Of a stretch of DNA of 64,000 nucleotides, positions 9,696 through 18,975 are shown piece by piece. The DNA is taken from NCBI GenBank assembly GCA_964501185.1, contig CAZCRT010000005.1:17108-81107 (forward strand), read 5' to 3'. Numbering within the stretch: the stretch's first letter is position 1; each line of letters begins with the position of its first letter. The notes beneath the pieces are model-generated. The model had not been told where the DNA came from, did not search any database, and worked only from the letters and a program-made list of their open reading frames with translations. The DNA comes from BS150m-G50 sp964501185 [NCBI: uncultured Bacteroidia bacterium]. GTDB taxonomy: Bacteria > CAIWAD01 > BS150m-G50. The translations under genes were made by a program, and so were the position numbers.

Positions 9696-10688
9696 ATGAA
9701 AGGTCGCGTATTAATCATCGACGATGAAGCTGAAATCAGGCGTAATCTCACTTTTGGTCTCAGCCAGGAAGATTTCAGTCCCGTCGCCTGTCCCGATGGC
9801 ATTTCCGCTATCCATGAACTGGACAAAGCCAGTAAGGAAGGGATCGCATACAACTATCTGGTGACAGACATTTTCATGCCTGATATTGATGGACTCAAGA
9901 TTCTCAAAGTTATCAAGAACAAGTATCCTGAGCTGCCGGTTCTGGTGATCACCGGTTTTGGTGATGTCGGTCTGGAGTTCGAGGCGCTTTCCGAACATAA
10001 TACCGGTTACCTGGACAAGCCTTTTGAGATCTCTGATCTGGTGAAAGCACTGGAGGAGCTGACTCCCGGGACTACACTGAAAGATGGTGAGGTTCCGGCT
10101 GAAGATGATGAAGGAACAATCCGCGAATCTGTCAGCAGTTACTTCACTATCCGGGTTGATGATCCGGAGCGGAGCCTGGAGATATACAAGAACCTTTACG
10201 AGCTGGATGGTGTGAGTTCATGTGAAGCTGTGCGGGGTGATGTCGACATTATCGTGTTGGCTCAGGCTGCGTCACAGCAGGAAATCGAACAGCTTGGCGA
10301 AACGATAGGTGCAATGGAGGGTGTTAATATTGTATCACATTCCGGTGTCGAACAGCCCAAACTGGACCGGGACGTGGATGAATTCATCAAAATCTATTCC
10401 AAAGTCGTCAAGCAGCCTGGCAAGGTGTCGACGGAGAAAAAACCGGGAACCACCAGTTACATTATTGTCGATATCGAGCCTGATGCTATTCAGGAAATAT
10501 TCACTACTGTGTTCTTCATCGACGAGGTCGTTTTCTGCGATGTGATTGATGACGGCCAGAAGCTGGTGGGAATGATCACCGGTCAGGGGGCCGTGGGGCG
10601 TACTCCCCGCATTATCGAGAAGCTCAACGAGATCGATGGTGTGCTACGGGTTCGCGAATCAAAGATAATCAAGTTGATGGAAGACTGA
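9696..10688 (+). CDS. Response regulator: receiver domain plus two RAM-like ligand-binding domains
   Basis: 330 residues with ATG at 9696 and GGGAGAAG upstream. Residues 1-125 are a receiver domain with the acidic pocket (IIDDEAE), phospho-acceptor Asp in LVTDIFMPDIDG, Thr in VITGFGD and Lys in LDKPFE. There is no DNA-binding domain. Two alpha/beta modules follow, at about 143-225 (YFTIRVDDPERSLEIYKNL...GDVDIIVLAQA) and 255-330 (SYIIVDIEPDAIQEIFTTV...VRESKIIKL). Both resemble the RAM/AsnC ligand-binding fold of Lrp-type proteins. It is the first gene of the block that also encodes the NuoE/NuoF/NfnB-NuoG-like complex, so it may sense a small metabolite and act by protein-protein contact. The RAM assignment rests on the pattern, not a search. 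Confidence 0.75.
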   Translation: MKGRVLIIDDEAEIRRNLTFGLSQEDFSPVACPDGISAIHELDKASKEGIAYNYLVTDIFMPDIDGLKILKVIKNKYPELPVLVITGFGDVGLEFEALSEHNTGYLDKPFEISDLVKALEELTPGTTLKDGEVPAEDDEGTIRESVSSYFTIRVDDPERSLEIYKNLYELDGVSSCEAVRGDVDIIVLAQAASQQEIEQLGETIGAMEGVNIVSHSGVEQPKLDRDVDEFIKIYSKVVKQPGKVSTEKKPGTTSYIIVDIEPDAIQEIFTTVFFIDEVVFCDVIDDGQKLVGMITGQGAVGRTPRIIEKLNEIDGVLRVRESKIIKLMED

Positions 10689-10734
10689 TCTGACATCACC
10701 ACTAAAACAACACTTTCTAAAGATATAAGAGCTG

Positions 10735-11331
10735 TTGGCATCACTGCTGCGGCTCCCACCATTCCGGTGGAAGGAGGAAACTACGGCACATCAGGAAGAA
10801 AGTTTCAGCTACCGTCTCTGGCGGTATGATGGTGCCCCGGGTGAGTTGATTCCCCTGCTGCAGTCAGCACAGGATCATTTTGGCTATATTCCCCGGCGGG
10901 CCATCAATTATATATCCGGAGTTACCGGTATTCCGGAATCGGATATCTATGGTGTAATCACATTCTACAGTCAGTTCCGGCTGCAGCCGATGGGCAAGAA
11001 CCTGATCCGGGTCTGTACCGGTACCGCCTGTCATGTTTCCGGTGTCAAGTTGATCACTGAAACAATCCAGGATGAATTGGGGATTGAAGTTGACGGTACC
11101 ACCGAGGATGGCCTGTTCACATTGAATACCGTGGCCTGTATCGGATGTTGCTCACTGGCTCCGGTTGTCAATATCAACGAAGATACCCATGGTCGTCTGA
11201 CACCGGCTTCAGTTCGTAAATTGCTGCGGAAGGTCCGGCGTCAGGAGAAAACCAATCTCAGTGCTAAAAAAGTAGCAGCTGCCAGTAGTGCAACTGATAG
11301 CGATGGTGAAGCGGAAAGTACTTCTGTTTAA
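10735..11331 (+). CDS. NuoE/HydC-like [2Fe-2S] thioredoxin-fold subunit of a flavin/Fe-S oxidoreductase
   Basis: 198 residues from the TTG at 10735. A better start may be the in-frame ACG at 10783, because AAGGAGG sits at 10771-10777, 5 nt before it, and the family-conserved part begins just after (YRLWRYDGAPGELIPLLQSAQ). The four [2Fe-2S] cysteines are present: CTGTAC and CIGCC, in RVCTGTACHVSG and NTVACIGCCSLAPVVNIN. The YGVITFYSQF motif is typical of the 24-kDa NuoE/HydC family. It would transfer electrons near the FMN site of the next gene's product. The last 30 residues are a low-complexity Lys/Ala/Ser tail. Stop is 24 bp before the NuoF-like gene. Confidence 0.88.
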   Translation: MASLLRLPPFRWKEETTAHQEESFSYRLWRYDGAPGELIPLLQSAQDHFGYIPRRAINYISGVTGIPESDIYGVITFYSQFRLQPMGKNLIRVCTGTACHVSGVKLITETIQDELGIEVDGTTEDGLFTLNTVACIGCCSLAPVVNINEDTHGRLTPASVRKLLRKVRRQEKTNLSAKKVAAASSATDSDGEAESTSV

Positions 11332-11355
11332 CCTGTTCAAAACTGGAGTTTACCC

Positions 11356-13134
11356 ATGAAAAAAGTGATCGTAGGTCTCGGTACCTGCGGCATATCGGCT
11401 GGCGCCGGCAAGGTAATGGAAAGCCTGACCGAGCTGCATGAAGCCAATCCGGAAGCGTTTGAACTGTACAGCACCGGTTGTATCGGTATGTGTTACCGGG
11501 AGCCGCTGGTGGAAGTGCGCGACGGTGATGAACGTACCATCTACGGTGAAGTTGACGCCGATTTTGCTCTGAGAATTGTCGAAGAGCACGTGCTGGGCGG
11601 GAAACTGCTGGATGAGCAGATTGCCCTCAACCTGGATGCTGATGATCAGCCGAGCGGTGATGAAGAGGACTTCTACCGCCTGCAGACCCGCATTGTATTG
11701 CGCAACTGCGGCAACATCAATCCGGAGTCTATCGACGAATATGAAGATGCCGATGGTTACCAGGGACTGCGTAAGGCTTTGCTGGAGATGACCCCGGACC
11801 AGATAATCCAGGAGATGAAGGATTCCGGTCTGCGGGGACGGGGTGGTGCCGGTTTCCCGACCGGTCTCAAATGGTCATTTGCCGCCGGTTACGATGCGGA
11901 TCAGAAATATGTCGTGTGCAATGCTGATGAAGGCGACCCGGGCGCTTTTATGGACCGTTCGGTTCTGGAAGGTGATCCCCATTCAGTGCTGGAAGGGATG
12001 ATCATCTGTGGCCGGGCTATCGGTGCTACTTTCGGTTACATCTACTGCCGGGCAGAGTACCCGCTGGCGATTCACCGTCTGAATATCGCCATCGAAGAAG
12101 CGAGGGGAAAAGGCCTGCTCGGTAAGGATATCCTCGGTTCCGGTTTCGACTTCGAGGTCAAGATCAAGCAGGGGGCGGGTGCTTTTGTCTGTGGTGAGGA
12201 AACCGCCCTCTTCGCATCTATTGAAGGCAAGCGGGGTATGCCACGCATCCGGCCACCTTTCCCGGCGGAAAAAGGGGTCTGGCAGAAACCTACCAATAAC
12301 AATAATGTTGAAACATACGCCAATGTCCCCTGGATTATCAACCAGGGCGCTGCCGCTTATGCCGCATATGGTACAGAGAAGAGCAAAGGTACCAAGGTTT
12401 TCGCACTGGCCGGCAAAGTTGTCCATGGCGGCCTGGCAGAAGTACCGATGGGAACCAGTATCCATGACCTCGTGTTCAAAATCGGTGGTGGTATCAAGGA
12501 TGGACGGGAGTTTAAAGCTGTCCAGATGGGTGGACCTTCCGGCGGTTGTATTCCGGCCTCACTTGATAAGACACCGGTTGATTTTGAGTCGATTCCCACT
12601 ACCGGCGCCATCATGGGCTCTGGTGGTATGGTTGTGCTGGATGAAACCAGCTGTATGGTGGAGATGGCACGCTACTTCCTGGAGTTCACCCAGAATGAGT
12701 CCTGCGGTAAATGTACTTTCTGCCGTATCGGGACACTGCGCATGCTGGAAGTCCTGACCCGTGTGACACAGGGTGAAGGAGTTGAAGGTGATATTGAGAA
12801 GATGGAGAAACTGGCAGTGCAGATCAAGGAAGCCAGTCTCTGCGGTCTGGGTCAATCAGCCCCCAATCCGGTGCTGACCACTATCAGATACTATCGTGAC
12901 GAGTGGGAAGAGCATATTCTGGAGAAGCATTGCCCTGCTGCCAGTTGCCCGCCGCTGGTTGAGTTCCATATCAATGCAGACAACTGTAACGGCTGTACTA
13001 TCTGTGCGACTAATTGCCCGGTAGACGCTATCGCCGGTGAGCGCAAGCAACTGCATATTATCGACAACAGCATCTGTGTCCAGTGCAGCAAATGTATCAC
13101 AAGCTGCAACTTTGACGCAGTATACAAGAAATAA
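11356..13134 (+). CDS. NuoF/HydB-like NAD(P)H- and FMN-binding Fe-S subunit
   Basis: 592 residues with ATG at 11356 and GGAG upstream. Domain order matches HydB/NfnB-associated NuoF proteins rather than plain NuoF. Residues 1-90 are a thioredoxin-like [2Fe-2S] domain (GTCGISAGAG, TGCIGMCYREP). Residues 110-330 form the Rossmann-like FMN/NADH domain (RGRGGAGFPTGLKW, CNADEGDPGAFMDR). Residues 440-510 hold the [4Fe-4S] site (ESCGKCTFCRIGT...SLCGLGQSAPNP). Residues 540-590 form a two-cluster ferredoxin (CNGCTICATNCP, CVQCSKCITSC). The extra C-terminal ferredoxin is what bifurcating hydrogenases and transhydrogenases use to pass electrons to and from ferredoxin. It sits between the NuoE-like and fusion genes in one operon. 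Confidence 0.92.
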   Translation: MKKVIVGLGTCGISAGAGKVMESLTELHEANPEAFELYSTGCIGMCYREPLVEVRDGDERTIYGEVDADFALRIVEEHVLGGKLLDEQIALNLDADDQPSGDEEDFYRLQTRIVLRNCGNINPESIDEYEDADGYQGLRKALLEMTPDQIIQEMKDSGLRGRGGAGFPTGLKWSFAAGYDADQKYVVCNADEGDPGAFMDRSVLEGDPHSVLEGMIICGRAIGATFGYIYCRAEYPLAIHRLNIAIEEARGKGLLGKDILGSGFDFEVKIKQGAGAFVCGEETALFASIEGKRGMPRIRPPFPAEKGVWQKPTNNNNVETYANVPWIINQGAAAYAAYGTEKSKGTKVFALAGKVVHGGLAEVPMGTSIHDLVFKIGGGIKDGREFKAVQMGGPSGGCIPASLDKTPVDFESIPTTGAIMGSGGMVVLDETSCMVEMARYFLEFTQNESCGKCTFCRIGTLRMLEVLTRVTQGEGVEGDIEKMEKLAVQIKEASLCGLGQSAPNPVLTTIRYYRDEWEEHILEKHCPAASCPPLVEFHINADNCNGCTICATNCPVDAIAGERKQLHIIDNSICVQCSKCITSCNFDAVYKK

Positions 13135-13146
13135 GGAGTGATCCTC

Positions 13147-16100
13147 GTGAAGACGGTCAAAATAAACGTTAACGGTCAGGCTGTTGAAGCGCGTCCGGAG
13201 CAGACCATCCTGGAGGTGGTTGAAGAGCAGAAGTTGGACAAAATCCCCACTCTCTGTCACTCCCCGGAACTGGAACCATACGCTTCCTGTTTTCTCTGTG
13301 TTGTTGAGGTTGAGGGCCGCCCCAATCTGGCACCATCCTGCGCTACGCGGATCATGGAGGGTATGAATATAGAGACCAGCAATGATCGGATTCGGGAATC
13401 CCGTAAAACCGCTCTGGAGCTGCTGCTATCCAACCACTATGCTGATTGTATTTCCCCCTGTATGGAAGGTTGCCCGGCTGGTGTCGATGCGCAGGGTTAT
13501 ATTGCGCTCTCCGCCATGGGGCTGGAGCAGGAAGCGGTTGACCTGATTCGTGAGACAAACCCACTTCCGGCTGTCTGCGGACGTGTCTGCGTGCGCAAGT
13601 GTGAAGTAGTCTGCCGTCGCGAGGATGTTGACCGTTCCGTCGGCATCAACGCCATCAAGCGCTATGTCACTGACGCTCCGGGGATTTACGAAGTAGACCC
13701 TGAATGTGAACCCGATACAGGCAAGACTGTCGGTATTGTCGGTGCCGGTCCGGCCGGGCTGACTGCCGCCTGGTTCCTGGGTCTCAAGGGGCACAAATCA
13801 GTACTCTATGAGATGAACGAAAAATCCGGCGGAATGCTCCGTTACGGAATTCCTTCTTATCGCCTGCCGGATAAAGTGATGGATGAGGAGACCGATTTCA
13901 TCTGTCGCGCCGGTGCTGAGATCAAATACAATGTCAATGTGGGCAAGGATATCGGCCTGGATGAACTGATGTCACAGCATGACGCCGTCTTCCTGGGCGC
14001 GGGTGCCTGGACCGGCAAGCCGATGGGTCTGGAAGGAGAGTTTGAGACAGAAGGTGTGGTTGACGGAGTCAGTTTCCTGTATGACATGGCCAGAGAACAG
14101 CAGAAACTGAGTGGCATCGTAGTTGTGGTCGGTGGTGGTAATACTGCCATGGATGCTTCAAGGACCGCCTGGCGCCTCGGTGCCGACCGGGTGATTGTTC
14201 TGTACCGTCGCACGAAAGCGGAAATGCCCGCAGATGCTGAGGAAATAGAGGATTGCCTCGAAGAGGGTATTGAGATAATGGAGTTGGCTGCTCCAGTTGG
14301 TATTGTTTCCGAAGATGGAAAACTCAAAGGCTTCAAATGCATCAGGATGAAGCTGGGTGAACCGGATGATTCCGGACGTCGCCGCCCGGTACCGATGGAA
14401 GGTTCGGAATTCGAGCTCTCCTGTCAGCTGGCAGTGGCAGCAATCGGCCAGTCACCTGTGCTGGAAGGTCTGGAACGGACTAAAGGGCAGGAACTGGGTA
14501 TCTCCCGCTGGAATACGATCGATGTTGATCTCAACACTATGGCCACCAATATCGACGGTCTGTTTGCCGGTGGTGACGCTGCTGATGACGGCCCCACAGT
14601 TGTGATCGACGCCATCCGTGACGGACAGCGTGCGGGTAAAGCCATGCACGCCTTTCTGAGCGGTGAACCGCTGCCGGGACGCCCCTTCACAGTCAAGAAG
14701 GAATTCTGGAGTAAACCGGGTCAGGCAGAACTGGGTGAAATCGCTGAGAGTCCGCGTCACGAAGTGCACCACATTGATGTGGAAGAACGCCGCGAGAGCT
14801 TCGTGGAAGTTGCTTCCGGATTTGACTGGGAAGACAATGTGCATGAGACCGCCCGCTGCCTCTCCTGTGGCTGTGTGCGCTATGAGGATTGTTCACTCCG
14901 CCTGTTCGGTCAGGAATACAACGTTGATATGGAGCTGTACAAGGGGTACGCCCGTAAACACAAGGTTGACGAACGGCACCCTTACATCATGTACGATCCC
15001 AACAAGTGTATCCTCTGTGCCCGTTGCATCCGCACCTGTGAAAAGGTACTCCCGCTGCCGGCACTGGGTCTGGTTGGAAGGGGATTCAAAACTGAAATGC
15101 GTCCCGCTCTCAACGATCCGCTGGTGGAGACAAGCTGTGTCAGCTGTGGTAACTGCATCGACAGTTGTCCCGTTGGCGCTCTGGAAGCCAAAATGCCGTT
15201 CCCGGGTCAGGCCAGCCTGATTTCCAGTGATGAAACCTCGACCTGTGGTTTCTGTTCGCTGGGCTGTACGATTACAGTGAAACGGCTGGGCGAGAACCGT
15301 TACTATATTGAACCTTCCGGTATACCGGGAGAATATCTCTGCCGCTACGGTCGTTTTGGACAGGAACTGTTCATCAAACAGGATCGTATCGCCATGTCGC
15401 TGGTGCGGGAGGAGCATCAGCACAAACCGGTGCAGCTGCAGACAGCTATTGAAAAGGGTGTCGAAGGATTGCGGAAGGTTGCAGCTGAGCATGGCCCGCA
15501 GAGCGTTGCCGTGTTTGTCTCACCTGAGCTGTGTAATGAGGAGATGTATCTGGCTGCCCGTGTCGCGCGTGAAGGTCTTGGTACAAATAATATCGGTTCG
15601 CTTTCAATTATGGGTACCGGCAAAGACTCCGGCGTACTTGACAGCTCTTTCGGGTTTACAGCTTCCACCAGTGATGCTGCCTGTCTGCATGATGCTGACC
15701 TGATCATCTGCAACAACACCACCATTGAAGCGGACCATCTGATACTGGCAGTTGATGTAATCAAAGCGGTCAAGAATGGTGCAAAAATAATTGTTTCCAA
15801 CTCCACACTGGAGATCAGTGACAACCTGTTGAGCAGTGAGCTGGTAATGGACCCGATGAGGGGACGCGCGGCGCTGCTCTGGAACGGTATTATCCAGCTG
15901 CTGCTGGAGAATAATTTCCTGGCACAGGAAAAAGTCGCCAACCTGTCCGGGTATCAGGAATTCATGAAAGACCGGGAATTCTCGCTGGAGCAGGTAGCTG
16001 ACCAGACTGGAATTGAGGCTGATCAGATTCGCAAGGCTGCAGCGAGTATCAGTGAAGCCGGCAGGATTGTATTTATCCACAGTCCGGACCGTCTTCAGGA

Positions 16101-16836
16101 TCAATCCCCCAACGACATGCGCACGCTGGCGAATTTCGTCCTGTTGCTGAGGGCAGTTGGTGTCGAAGCTCAACTACTGTTGCCACGCAACAATGCTAAC
16201 AGTGCCGGTCTCGAAGTCAACGGTGCTGATCCCGCTTTCCTGCCCGGACGGGAAAAAGCTGATGGTCTTCCCGGTGCTGCTTCTGCTCTGGAGCTGAGGG
16301 AGTTGCTGGAGGAGGGAACCATCAAGGGCGCTCTGATTATCGGGGAGGACCCACTGAGCTGGAATCGTACCAGTGGCTGGTTCCAGAATCTGGAATTCCT
16401 GGTAGCGATGGACTGGACCGATAATGAAACCACCCACTTTGCTGATGTGGTACTGCCAGGTTCCACTTTCCTGGAAACTGAAGGCACCCGCTGTAACTAT
16501 CTCGGCGAAGTAGTGCAATTCAGGGAAACAATTGAGCCACCGGCAGGTTTCTCCGGAAAGGAAGCAATAACCGAGCTGGCCACCGCTTTCGGGATTGAAG
16601 ATGCTGAAGCAGCTGCCGGAAATCTGGGCAAACTGCAGCTGGACAAGCTTGGTGACATGGCTGCCTATTACTGGAACAGTGGTCAGCAGCGACAGGTATC
16701 AGCAGACCATGAGAATCTGGTTGCAGTGGGCAGTTCTGTAAAATCGTTACCGATGCAACCACCGCTGACTCACGCGGATCGTTATAAGCGTGCGCTCCGG
16801 GAAATAGGTACCGAGCGGTTCCGGGTACAGCAGTAG
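13147..16836 (+). CDS. Fused [2Fe-2S], NfnB/GltD-like NAD(P)H-FAD and NuoG/formate-dehydrogenase-like subunit
   Basis: 1,229 residues from GTG 13147, chosen because AAGGAG lies 8 nt upstream. An in-frame GTG at 13138 overlaps that Shine-Dalgarno. Order: [2Fe-2S] domain (about 1-75), NfnB/GltD N-terminal Fe-S helix domain (CISPCMEGCPAG, 90-185), FAD and NADPH Rossmann folds (GIVGAGPAGLTAAW; VVGGGNTAMDASRTAWRLGA), a double [4Fe-4S] ferredoxin (CILCARCIRTC, CVSCGNCIDSCP, about 610-680), then a molybdopterin-oxidoreductase-like domain with its own Cys set (CGFCSLGC...LCRYGRFG). Where formate dehydrogenases have GTNN-VDCCARVU, this has GTNNIGSLSIMG, so the molybdenum-ligand residue is glycine and the domain is probably non-catalytic, as in NuoG. 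With the two preceding genes it resembles Sporomusa-type electron-bifurcating transhydrogenase (Stn) plus a NuoG-like tail. No H-cluster is seen. Substrates are inferred. Confidence 0.82.
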   Translation: MKTVKINVNGQAVEARPEQTILEVVEEQKLDKIPTLCHSPELEPYASCFLCVVEVEGRPNLAPSCATRIMEGMNIETSNDRIRESRKTALELLLSNHYADCISPCMEGCPAGVDAQGYIALSAMGLEQEAVDLIRETNPLPAVCGRVCVRKCEVVCRREDVDRSVGINAIKRYVTDAPGIYEVDPECEPDTGKTVGIVGAGPAGLTAAWFLGLKGHKSVLYEMNEKSGGMLRYGIPSYRLPDKVMDEETDFICRAGAEIKYNVNVGKDIGLDELMSQHDAVFLGAGAWTGKPMGLEGEFETEGVVDGVSFLYDMAREQQKLSGIVVVVGGGNTAMDASRTAWRLGADRVIVLYRRTKAEMPADAEEIEDCLEEGIEIMELAAPVGIVSEDGKLKGFKCIRMKLGEPDDSGRRRPVPMEGSEFELSCQLAVAAIGQSPVLEGLERTKGQELGISRWNTIDVDLNTMATNIDGLFAGGDAADDGPTVVIDAIRDGQRAGKAMHAFLSGEPLPGRPFTVKKEFWSKPGQAELGEIAESPRHEVHHIDVEERRESFVEVASGFDWEDNVHETARCLSCGCVRYEDCSLRLFGQEYNVDMELYKGYARKHKVDERHPYIMYDPNKCILCARCIRTCEKVLPLPALGLVGRGFKTEMRPALNDPLVETSCVSCGNCIDSCPVGALEAKMPFPGQASLISSDETSTCGFCSLGCTITVKRLGENRYYIEPSGIPGEYLCRYGRFGQELFIKQDRIAMSLVREEHQHKPVQLQTAIEKGVEGLRKVAAEHGPQSVAVFVSPELCNEEMYLAARVAREGLGTNNIGSLSIMGTGKDSGVLDSSFGFTASTSDAACLHDADLIICNNTTIEADHLILAVDVIKAVKNGAKIIVSNSTLEISDNLLSSELVMDPMRGRAALLWNGIIQLLLENNFLAQEKVANLSGYQEFMKDREFSLEQVADQTGIEADQIRKAAASISEAGRIVFIHSPDRLQDQSPNDMRTLANFVLLLRAVGVEAQLLLPRNNANSAGLEVNGADPAFLPGREKADGLPGAASALELRELLEEGTIKGALIIGEDPLSWNRTSGWFQNLEFLVAMDWTDNETTHFADVVLPGSTFLETEGTRCNYLGEVVQFRETIEPPAGFSGKEAITELATAFGIEDAEAAAGNLGKLQLDKLGDMAAYYWNSGQQRQVSADHENLVAVGSSVKSLPMQPPLTHADRYKRALREIGTERFRVQQ

Positions 16837-16992
16837 CTGATCCAGGCAGTCACAATACTGGCTTACTAACAACTTCCCTGTAACGGGGAAGCTGTCCTGC
16901 GATTATATGAACTTCTAAGCTCTGTCTGCCGGCAAACAGGCAAGTCACAAGCCGTAGCTATAGCCCGGAGCAATCATCCATGGGAGTCCTCC

Positions 16993-18975
16993 ATGTTTAA
17001 AGACAGCAGTATCTACTCTTTTCTGGACACCAATTATGACTATCTGCTGGTGGTAGATGAGAAAGAGCATATCATGCACACCAGTCAGATGCTGGTGCGC
17101 GATTGCCTGCGCACAGGGCTCTCACTACAGGACAAACAGCTGAAAGAAGTACTGACCAAACCATCACTGGATACTTTTCGTACCGCCATGGTTCAATCCC
17201 GCTCCGGTGGCCGGGCTATTGCTGCGATGGCAGTAAGTAATCAGACGGATCAACAACTCACTCCGCTCAAGGCAGGTTTCACCAAAACTGAACAGGGGGG
17301 ACTGTTTCTCTTCTTTGGAAATAAAGTAAAGAAGTTTGACAAGCAGAGCCCCAGTGACCTGCAGGAGCGCGCTCGCGAGTTGACCTGCATTTATCAGGTA
17401 CTGGAGTGGATTGAGGCTTCCAGCACAACTCAGGAGTTTTTCACCAAGTTACCAGGAATCCTGAGTAGCGGTATGTCACACCCGGAAGAGGCAGTCATCT
17501 TCTCCTCATACCAGGGGCGCGATTACGGTCAGAAAATTACAACTGAGAAATACATTACTACCCGTCTGGTAGTCGGGTATAAGAAAAAGGGTGAAATCCT
17601 GGTCGGTTACCTCAACGACAGCTATCAGTTGCTGCCGGAAGAGGGGAAGATGTTAAATGAGATCGGCTGGACTCTAAGTCTGGCACTGGAGCGCAAGGAA
17701 TTGCGCGACGATCTCACCAGACGCAAGGAGATGGAAGCTGAGAACCAGCGCAGGTTGCAGGATCTGGAAAAGAAAATCGAAGCCAGCAGCGGCGAGCTGG
17801 AGGAGCAGCGTGGCAAATTGAAACTGGCCAATTCATACCTGGATCGTGTTGAGGGGGATTGGGACGCTGCCAAAGGGCGTCTGGAAACGATGTTCAAAGC
17901 GATACCGGATGATGTTGTGCTGCTGGACCGGGACTTCCGGGTAGTGATGACCAACCGGGAGGAAGTAGAGGAGGGCACACTCTGCCACCAGAGCCTGTTC
18001 GACCGTGATCAGCCCTGTGAGAACTGTCGTCTTGAGAGAGTACTACGGGATAAAACACCGGTGACCTATTCCCTGCGGGATGGGGAACGCTATCTTCAGG
18101 TGTCCGCGCTGCCGGTTTATAACAAGAAGCAGGAGGTTGAGGGTATTCTGGAGTTCTTCCGCGATGTTACGCGGGAGAAGACCTTTGAGCAACAGCTGCA
18201 GCAGGCGGACAAGCTGACCTCGCTGGGTGAACTGGTCAGTGGTATCGGGCATGAAATCAATAATCCCAACCAGTTTATTCGTGGCAATGTCAAGATACTG
18301 CAGCAGGCGCTTGAGGATATTCTGCCAATCGTTGATGATTATCAGCAGTCTCATCCGGATCTGAAGATTGCCCGGCTGGATTACAAATTCTTCCGTGAAC
18401 ATATCATGACCCTGGTGGAGGATATGGCGCACGGTTCGGAGCGGATCAAAGGTATCGTGGACGGTTTGCGTACCTTTGTGCGCAAAGATGATGGTCTGCT
18501 GGTTGACAACATCGACATCAATTCCCTGATTCAGGCGGGAACCCGTCTGGTACACAACCAGGTACACAAGAAAGCGGAGATCGAACTGGATCTGACATCC
18601 GATCTGCCCAGCTTCACCGGTAACGCCCAGAAGATTGAACAGGTGCTGATCAACCTGATAGTCAATGCCGGTGACGCGATGCGGGAAGAAGTTAAAGGGA
18701 AGATTACTGTGAAGACCAGCCTGGAAGATGATGGGCAATTGCTGATCGAAGTTTCAGACAACGGTATGGGAATGACCAGCAAGACTCTGAAGCAGATTTT
18801 CGATCCGTTTTTTACCACCAAGCGTGCCCGTGGTGGAACCGGACTGGGACTGGCCATCTCCTATCGTATCATCGAAGAGCATGGAGGAACGATTGCAGTT
18901 TCCAGCAAGCCGGGTGAGGGGACTGCTTTTAAGATAACCATTCCGATTGAAAGTGACGGCAGGGGGGAGAACTGA
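16993..18975 (+). CDS. PAS/GAF-like sensor histidine kinase with a cysteine cluster
   Basis: 660 residues, no membrane segment, so cytoplasmic. ATG at 16993 has GGGAG 6 nt upstream. Layout: PAS-like 8-115, GAF-like 130-232, coiled coil about 232-292, second PAS about 297-405, HisKA with His420 in GIGHEINNP, and HATPase (NLIVNAGDAM, VSDNGMGM, FDPFFTTKRARGGTGLGLAI). The second PAS carries Cys331-His332, Cys342 and Cys345 (LCHQ...PCENC), a spacing seen in many PAS proteins of anaerobes that could bind a metal or sense redox state. It follows the transhydrogenase-like genes by about 155 bp. Its stop overlaps the ATG of the next gene (TGATG), so the two are translationally coupled partners. Confidence 0.9.
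   Translation: MFKDSSIYSFLDTNYDYLLVVDEKEHIMHTSQMLVRDCLRTGLSLQDKQLKEVLTKPSLDTFRTAMVQSRSGGRAIAAMAVSNQTDQQLTPLKAGFTKTEQGGLFLFFGNKVKKFDKQSPSDLQERARELTCIYQVLEWIEASSTTQEFFTKLPGILSSGMSHPEEAVIFSSYQGRDYGQKITTEKYITTRLVVGYKKKGEILVGYLNDSYQLLPEEGKMLNEIGWTLSLALERKELRDDLTRRKEMEAENQRRLQDLEKKIEASSGELEEQRGKLKLANSYLDRVEGDWDAAKGRLETMFKAIPDDVVLLDRDFRVVMTNREEVEEGTLCHQSLFDRDQPCENCRLERVLRDKTPVTYSLRDGERYLQVSALPVYNKKQEVEGILEFFRDVTREKTFEQQLQQADKLTSLGELVSGIGHEINNPNQFIRGNVKILQQALEDILPIVDDYQQSHPDLKIARLDYKFFREHIMTLVEDMAHGSERIKGIVDGLRTFVRKDDGLLVDNIDINSLIQAGTRLVHNQVHKKAEIELDLTSDLPSFTGNAQKIEQVLINLIVNAGDAMREEVKGKITVKTSLEDDGQLLIEVSDNGMGMTSKTLKQIFDPFFTTKRARGGTGLGLAISYRIIEEHGGTIAVSSKPGEGTAFKITIPIESDGRGEN

Noticed and set aside
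10735-16836. [FeFe]-hydrogenase or active formate dehydrogenase
   Set aside because: No H-cluster cysteine motifs were seen, and the Mo-ligand position is Gly.
16873-16891. CTTCCC/GGGAAG stem after the fusion gene as a terminator
   Set aside because: Short stem with no U-tract; too weak to call.
18043-18738. 231-codon open frame antisense to the histidine kinase
   Set aside because: The sense strand encodes intact HisKA/HATPase motifs.
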